From QNBT01 sp964563335 (GTDB taxonomy: Bacteria; Planctomycetota; Phycisphaerae; Sedimentisphaerales; Anaerohalosphaeraceae): DNA of 10,283 nt. Where the stretch lies: NCBI GenBank assembly GCA_964563335.1, contig CAZLWL010000087.1:1-10283 (forward strand). The letters run 5' to 3'. How positions within the stretch are numbered: position 1 is the first letter of the stretch; each line of letters begins with the position of its first letter. Positions 7,501 through 10,283 of the stretch are shown one piece after another. Under the pieces are notes generated by a model that saw only the letters and a program-made list of their open reading frames with translations, searched no databases and was not told the DNA's origin. Made by a program: the position numbers and the translations under genes.

Positions 7501-9302
7501 ACGCGTATTCGGAGTTTTTGCGTCTTACGGGCAAACGGGACAAAGCGACAGAGTTGTTCACGGGCCAGGCCCGGCGCGCCGGGCTCTGGCAGTTCTATTT
7601 GCGTGACGGGCAGTACGACAAGGCCAGGGACATTCTGGAAAAGCTGAACGAGGAGAACTCGGCAAATATAACTGTTGTCAGAGGTTTATCGCTTATAGCG
7701 AGAAAAACTGAGGACAAGGAAGCACTGAAGAAGTATTCGCAGGAGGTGTTAGCACTTAAAAATACGCCTGAAAACGAGTTGATGCAAATTCAGTCGTACC
7801 TCGAAGTCGGGCTTGTTAAGGAAGCTGAAGTCAAGCTGGCAAGCTTCAGAGAAAGATATCCCGATGAGGCAAAAGGGATACTGTTAGAGGCATGGAGTGC
7901 GATGACGAAGGGTCAATTGAAAAGGGCTCTGGAGCTTGTGAACCAAAACCTCCAGGTCGATCCTGAAAGTGCAGTGGCGTGGCGGCTTCGCGGTCAGGTG
8001 AACCGCTTTCTCGGTGATTTTAACCAGGCGGTGGAAGATTTGCAGAAGAGCAAGAATATTGACACAAATCCGAAGATCCGGATGGAACTTGCAATGGCGT
8101 ATCATCGGATTGGCAGATTGACAGCGGCGATAGGCGAGCTTGTGGCCGCGTTGAAGAATCAGCAGGCCCCGCCACGCGTCAGGACTATGCTGGAGCAGCT
8201 CTATCTGCAAACGGGCCGAACGACCGATTTGAAGCAATTTTATGATGAGACTCTCCAAAAGTATCCTGACAGCGGAATCTGGCATTTTCGCGCAGGCCAA
8301 TTTGCTTTGCAGGAAAAGCAGTACGAACAGGCAGAACAACTTTTGGGTAAATCCTGGGAGCTAAGCCAGGACCAGGGAGGGTACGTGCGAGCGCTGGATA
8401 AATATCTTGAAGCGCTTTGGCGTGGCGAGAAGTACGAGGAATTGTTGAAGTATGCTGCAAAGTACATCGATACAAAGTTTGCGCCCATTGCCTATGCGCA
8501 GATGGGGCAAGCCCGATTTATGATGGGCAGCAAAGCGACGGCGATGGATTATTATCGAAAGGCAATTGAGAAATGTGGTACTAACGATGAACTTATCCTT
8601 GGGATACTGCAGAACATGTCGAATATTGTCGGGCCAATAGAAGTGGGCAAGTGGTGCAACGAGAAGCTGCGGACGAGTCCGGATTCGCTGGTGGCGAACC
8701 TGATGATGTTTAAGTTGACTCAGCAAAGAGGCGAATACAACAAGGCGTTGGGGTACATCGACAAGTTCTTGTCATTGGTTGACCCTGAAAGCCCGGTGTG
8801 GATTGAGCAGATGTTTAACAGGGCTAACACGCTGACAATGGCGTACATGAAGACTTCGGACAAGCGGTATATTCCGACGGCGGTTTTGGAATTTGAGAAG
8901 ATATTGGCGAAGCAGCCAAATAACACGGGCGTGCTGAACAATCTGGCATACTTTCTCGTGGATAATGACGAGCAACTTGATAAGGCTGTCGAATGCGCGA
9001 GGCGTGCTCACGAAGCATTGCCGAACGATGCGGGCATAATGGACACCTATGCTTATGCGCTTTGCAAGACAGGAGACTATGCAAAGGCTGAAGAAATGCT
9101 ACAAATGGCAATTCAGATTTTTGAGAGAGAGAGTATGGCTGTTTCATGGGACGTTTACAAGCATCTTGGGATGGCTCAGGAGGGACTTGGTCAAAAGGCC
9201 GGTGCGGCTGGGTCATACCGGCGGGCCCTGGAAGTTGCCGGGCGTAGGATATCGGAAAAGAATAAAGAAGAGTTGATGAAAGCGATCGGGCGAGTTGGGT
9301 AG
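4569..9302 (+). CDS. Giant membrane-anchored TPR-repeat protein of the exosortase/EPS operon
   Basis: 1577 residues. A basic start (MAKKRLNKR) precedes a hydrophobic helix at about 10-31 (VALMGSIILAVFLLGVVVVV) with no lipobox or obvious cleavage site, so a signal anchor with the rest in the periplasm is likely. The remainder is helical with TPR-like pairs throughout. Clear examples are near 96-130 (IGCWNTVINIDPKNIEARM), 296-345 (KAVEAIGKAVELDSQD), 716-745 (LGRYYRSRGMIDEAMSVYKK), 820-865 (GNYDGAVSDAKTAQRFNP), 1137-1165 (LRGQVNRFLGDFNQAVEDL), 1488-1517 (YAYALCKTGDYAKAEEML) and 1527-1556. No enzyme domain or beta-barrel end is apparent. TPR proteins of this context include the PrsT-type lipoproteins of PEP-CTERM systems and scaffold proteins such as AlgK or PelB; a scaffolding role is inferred. 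The start has a strong AAGGAAGGA site four bases upstream. The frame is intact over 4.7 kb. Confidence 0.85.
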   Translation: MAKKRLNKRVALMGSIILAVFLLGVVVVVLRFSKNPLKFLADAEVALTQYDYEGTERNYRQAYGSAKDDDLKIEILFKISELHLIDDKVHEHEPDWRKAIGCWNTVINIDPKNIEARMALLKYFYEIGDSGNTGAWQTVESTASELAQVIDEKLLNPDPYVLMAKARAKLEMAGLGQASDREKALKEAVAELERLTEMTTEDIDIYKYLARAEIIKGEIDSAKGLIDAAEKADEKAMEILKRAVDIAPENAEAYINLLDMKLRTVWKEVGGDWRENENVVAMASDFEALVGKFSSNTKAYASLARFYQLDIMDIDKAVEAIGKAVELDSQDIDSAIMMAELYYRKFSIYEDKQFLTKALETVNNALNLPGARDVQGPRQFRHRQNKYMLYRLLAGWCIEQAFEEGRAGDEEQRLEWTTKAELAIHEIEQIIGTGDNVHVVKWHGMLALVKGDTTTAIRQMFNAYEQLKAANRRDLMLSYMLARVFENRAEIGARSELLESALFKRPSIALQKPQALLDYAQILLVLRAPTKSVSMVDAYEKARPSSDRSKSLRIRGYIHAGQFDDAEEQLAQMDPDAADTIELRLSLVQRRIARIASQRRQKLGLVDEKKPAETMLYERAELETYRSQLKQLRERLVQKKPDRLGIVLALCNRYVADGEIDRARSLVDEFLTYSPNNIQAQVYKRRLNEPDPTAISPERLNQIEEEVIADIPDEQERFTELGRYYRSRGMIDEAMSVYKKAYSRQVGTGVKLVVAILFEMALSAKDMALAEELVQQARNKNLDECEGNLFAARLAMAKGDSQIALDRLNNCLKIRPVFPNGYLLRSQVNGSLGNYDGAVSDAKTAQRFNPLDEAIAKQVAAVLYNRNLRLRGNVTSDQIAKTEQALVRAMVLNPDDWNLRSIYAEYISEREPAQALAVRQGLLRRFPNVDNSVMLGNMAMRMALKETEDQRRAGLLDIAGSAYEKAYKLAPENKAVLDAYSEFLRLTGKRDKATELFTGQARRAGLWQFYLRDGQYDKARDILEKLNEENSANITVVRGLSLIARKTEDKEALKKYSQEVLALKNTPENELMQIQSYLEVGLVKEAEVKLASFRERYPDEAKGILLEAWSAMTKGQLKRALELVNQNLQVDPESAVAWRLRGQVNRFLGDFNQAVEDLQKSKNIDTNPKIRMELAMAYHRIGRLTAAIGELVAALKNQQAPPRVRTMLEQLYLQTGRTTDLKQFYDETLQKYPDSGIWHFRAGQFALQEKQYEQAEQLLGKSWELSQDQGGYVRALDKYLEALWRGEKYEELLKYAAKYIDTKFAPIAYAQMGQARFMMGSKATAMDYYRKAIEKCGTNDELILGILQNMSNIVGPIEVGKWCNEKLRTSPDSLVANLMMFKLTQQRGEYNKALGYIDKFLSLVDPESPVWIEQMFNRANTLTMAYMKTSDKRYIPTAVLEFEKILAKQPNNTGVLNNLAYFLVDNDEQLDKAVECARRAHEALPNDAGIMDTYAYALCKTGDYAKAEEMLQMAIQIFERESMAVSWDVYKHLGMAQEGLGQKAGAAGSYRRALEVAGRRISEKNKEELMKAIGRVG
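6795..6810. repeat. TCCCGAC-AA-GTCGGGA palindrome inside the TPR gene
   Basis: Perfect seven-base arms around AA, read in frame as SRQVGT at about residue 743, directly after a TPR helix ending YKKAYS. The same arms occur in the intergenic copy at 821-836. The surrounding helix pair would still fold with this as a short loop, which suggests that a repeat unit may have been accepted at a permissive inter-helix position. Confidence 0.5.
7564..7590. repeat. 27-base near-perfect palindrome inside the TPR gene
   Basis: GCCAG (7564-7568) and CTGGC (7586-7590) flank the perfect 16-base palindrome GCCCGGCGCGCCGGGC (7569-7584); a single T at 7585 breaks the symmetry. It is much more GC-rich than its surroundings and encodes roughly GQARRAGLWQ near residue 1000, between helical segments. 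It does not share the TCCCGA core. It might be a second palindrome family, a protein-binding site, or chance. Confidence 0.4.
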
Positions 9303-9323
9303 TATTAGAGAAAAAGGTGTAAG

Positions 9324-10283
9324 ATGACCGGACAGATACAACCAACAAATGCAATGGTCAGACGACCTGGTCCGAGACCCCCGATGGCCGCGGGGGCACC
9401 AACGTTGACGCCGAAGGAAATTATCGGAATTCTACGGCGGCACGTATTGTTGATGATATTTTCGGCGACATTAGGTTTAGTAATTGGCGGCGTGGCTTGG
9501 TATCTTTTCCAGAGGTTTCTGCCGGCGTATACGGCTGAAACAGCCATTGAGGTTTTACCGCCGGGAACAGATGATCCTATGGAGATTCGCACCACACTGG
9601 CCAACAAAGACTTGGCCTATCAGCTTCGTTTCACAAAAGCTGCGTTTATAAAGCAGCAGAGTACCTTTGAAAACCTGTTGCGCAGGGACAAGATTCGAGA
9701 TACTGAATGGTTTAAGCGGTTCAATAATGATATTCCCAAAACGGTTGAGGATTTGGAGGACAATTTTAGAGCCAGCCCGCAGAGAGAGGGCAACTGGATT
9801 ATGTTGTCAATGAAGTGTCATGACAAGAAAGAGTCAGCTCTAATTGTAAACGAGATGCTGAATTTGTTCTTGAAAGGGCAGCAAGACATTGCCACGCGTG
9901 ATGTACGGGAGCAATTGGCGAAACGGACAGACCAGCAGCGTCGCTTGAGAGGTGAGTTGCAACAGGCGAACGATACGCTCGAGACCATTCGCAAGGGAAC
10001 AGAGTTTACGAATCTTGGCGGGCAAAGATTTCGGGATTATCTTGACGTACAGCTGTCAGACCTGGAAAAAATGAAAAACGAACTTCAAAACAACGTAGCT
10101 CAGATTGAGAGCTTCGTTACGACTCTTAGGGTACGGGCCGAGGGGGAGTTTGATGTAATTGTAAGAGAGCAGATAGAAAGGGATCCTATTGCATCGGGAA
10201 TGAGGAGAACAATCGCAAATATAGAGCTGGGACTCGCGCAGCAGGAAAATAGATTCGGGGAAAATCATAGAAAGGTCAGACAA
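9324..10283 (+). CDS. Polysaccharide chain-length determinant, Wzz/GumC family (partial, 3' end outside)
   Basis: The frame starts at ATG 9324, four bases after AAGGTG (9314-9319), and stays open for 320 codons to the window end. A Pro-rich N-terminus (about 1-30) precedes a Wzz-like entry: LTPKEIIGILRRHV, then a transmembrane helix at about 41-62 (LLMIFSATLGLVIGGVAWYL). A beta-rich periplasmic part follows (AYTAETAIEVLPP). From about 190 the sequence is a long polar helix or coiled coil (REQLAKRTDQQRRLRGELQQ) ending in GENHRKVRQ, which matches the G-x-x-H-P-x-V stretch known from GumC-type co-polymerases. These inner-membrane proteins control polysaccharide chain length and often carry a C-terminal tyrosine kinase; that end is not visible here. 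The gene starts 21 bases after the TPR stop and is surely co-transcribed with it. Confidence 0.85.
   Translation, partial: MTGQIQPTNAMVRRPGPRPPMAAGAPTLTPKEIIGILRRHVLLMIFSATLGLVIGGVAWYLFQRFLPAYTAETAIEVLPPGTDDPMEIRTTLANKDLAYQLRFTKAAFIKQQSTFENLLRRDKIRDTEWFKRFNNDIPKTVEDLEDNFRASPQREGNWIMLSMKCHDKKESALIVNEMLNLFLKGQQDIATRDVREQLAKRTDQQRRLRGELQQANDTLETIRKGTEFTNLGGQRFRDYLDVQLSDLEKMKNELQNNVAQIESFVTTLRVRAEGEFDVIVREQIERDPIASGMRRTIANIELGLAQQENRFGENHRKVRQ

Overview
The window looks like part of a Gram-negative bacterial chromosome of roughly even base composition. It holds a long, one-directional cell-envelope operon for making and exporting a surface polysaccharide, with an exosortase embedded in it. The gene set (polysaccharide export lipoprotein, exosortase, EpsI-family partner, very large TPR protein, Wzz/GumC-type chain-length protein), together with recurring TCCCGA/TCGGGA hairpins, suggests Planctomycetota, perhaps Phycisphaerae. 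That placement is inferred from content and was not checked against a database.

Layout. Positions 1-285 hold the C-terminal end of a pyruvate:ferredoxin (flavodoxin) oxidoreductase, which is unrelated to what follows. Positions 286-904 are a 619-base gap without a convincing gene. A hairpin lies close behind the oxidoreductase, and a cluster of three consecutive stem-loops (750-838) lies shortly before the first operon gene. From 905 onward all genes are on the + strand: a Wza-like export lipoprotein with a large acidic insert in its first SLBB domain (905-2602), an exosortase with a visible Cys/Arg/His triad (2607-3569), an EpsI-family protein (3670-4491), a 1577-residue membrane-anchored TPR protein (4569-9302), and the first 320 residues of a Wzz/GumC-type polysaccharide co-polymerase (9324 to the window end).

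How the genes fit together. The Wzz-like protein would set chain length at the inner membrane, the Wza-like lipoprotein would form the outer-membrane exit, and the TPR protein could be a periplasmic scaffold between them. Exosortase and EpsI normally process and anchor PEP-CTERM-type proteins or act in the associated polysaccharide pathway. No sorting-signal substrate is visible in the window.

The DNA also carries many compact palindromes. Two share the arms TCCCGAC/GTCGGGA (one intergenic, one in frame inside the TPR gene) and a third is a close variant. Two other long perfect or near-perfect palindromes sit inside coding sequence. A 13-base direct repeat flanks a nested palindrome between the exosortase and epsI genes. 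No tRNA, rRNA, CRISPR array, transposase or intrinsic terminator with a T-run was recognised.
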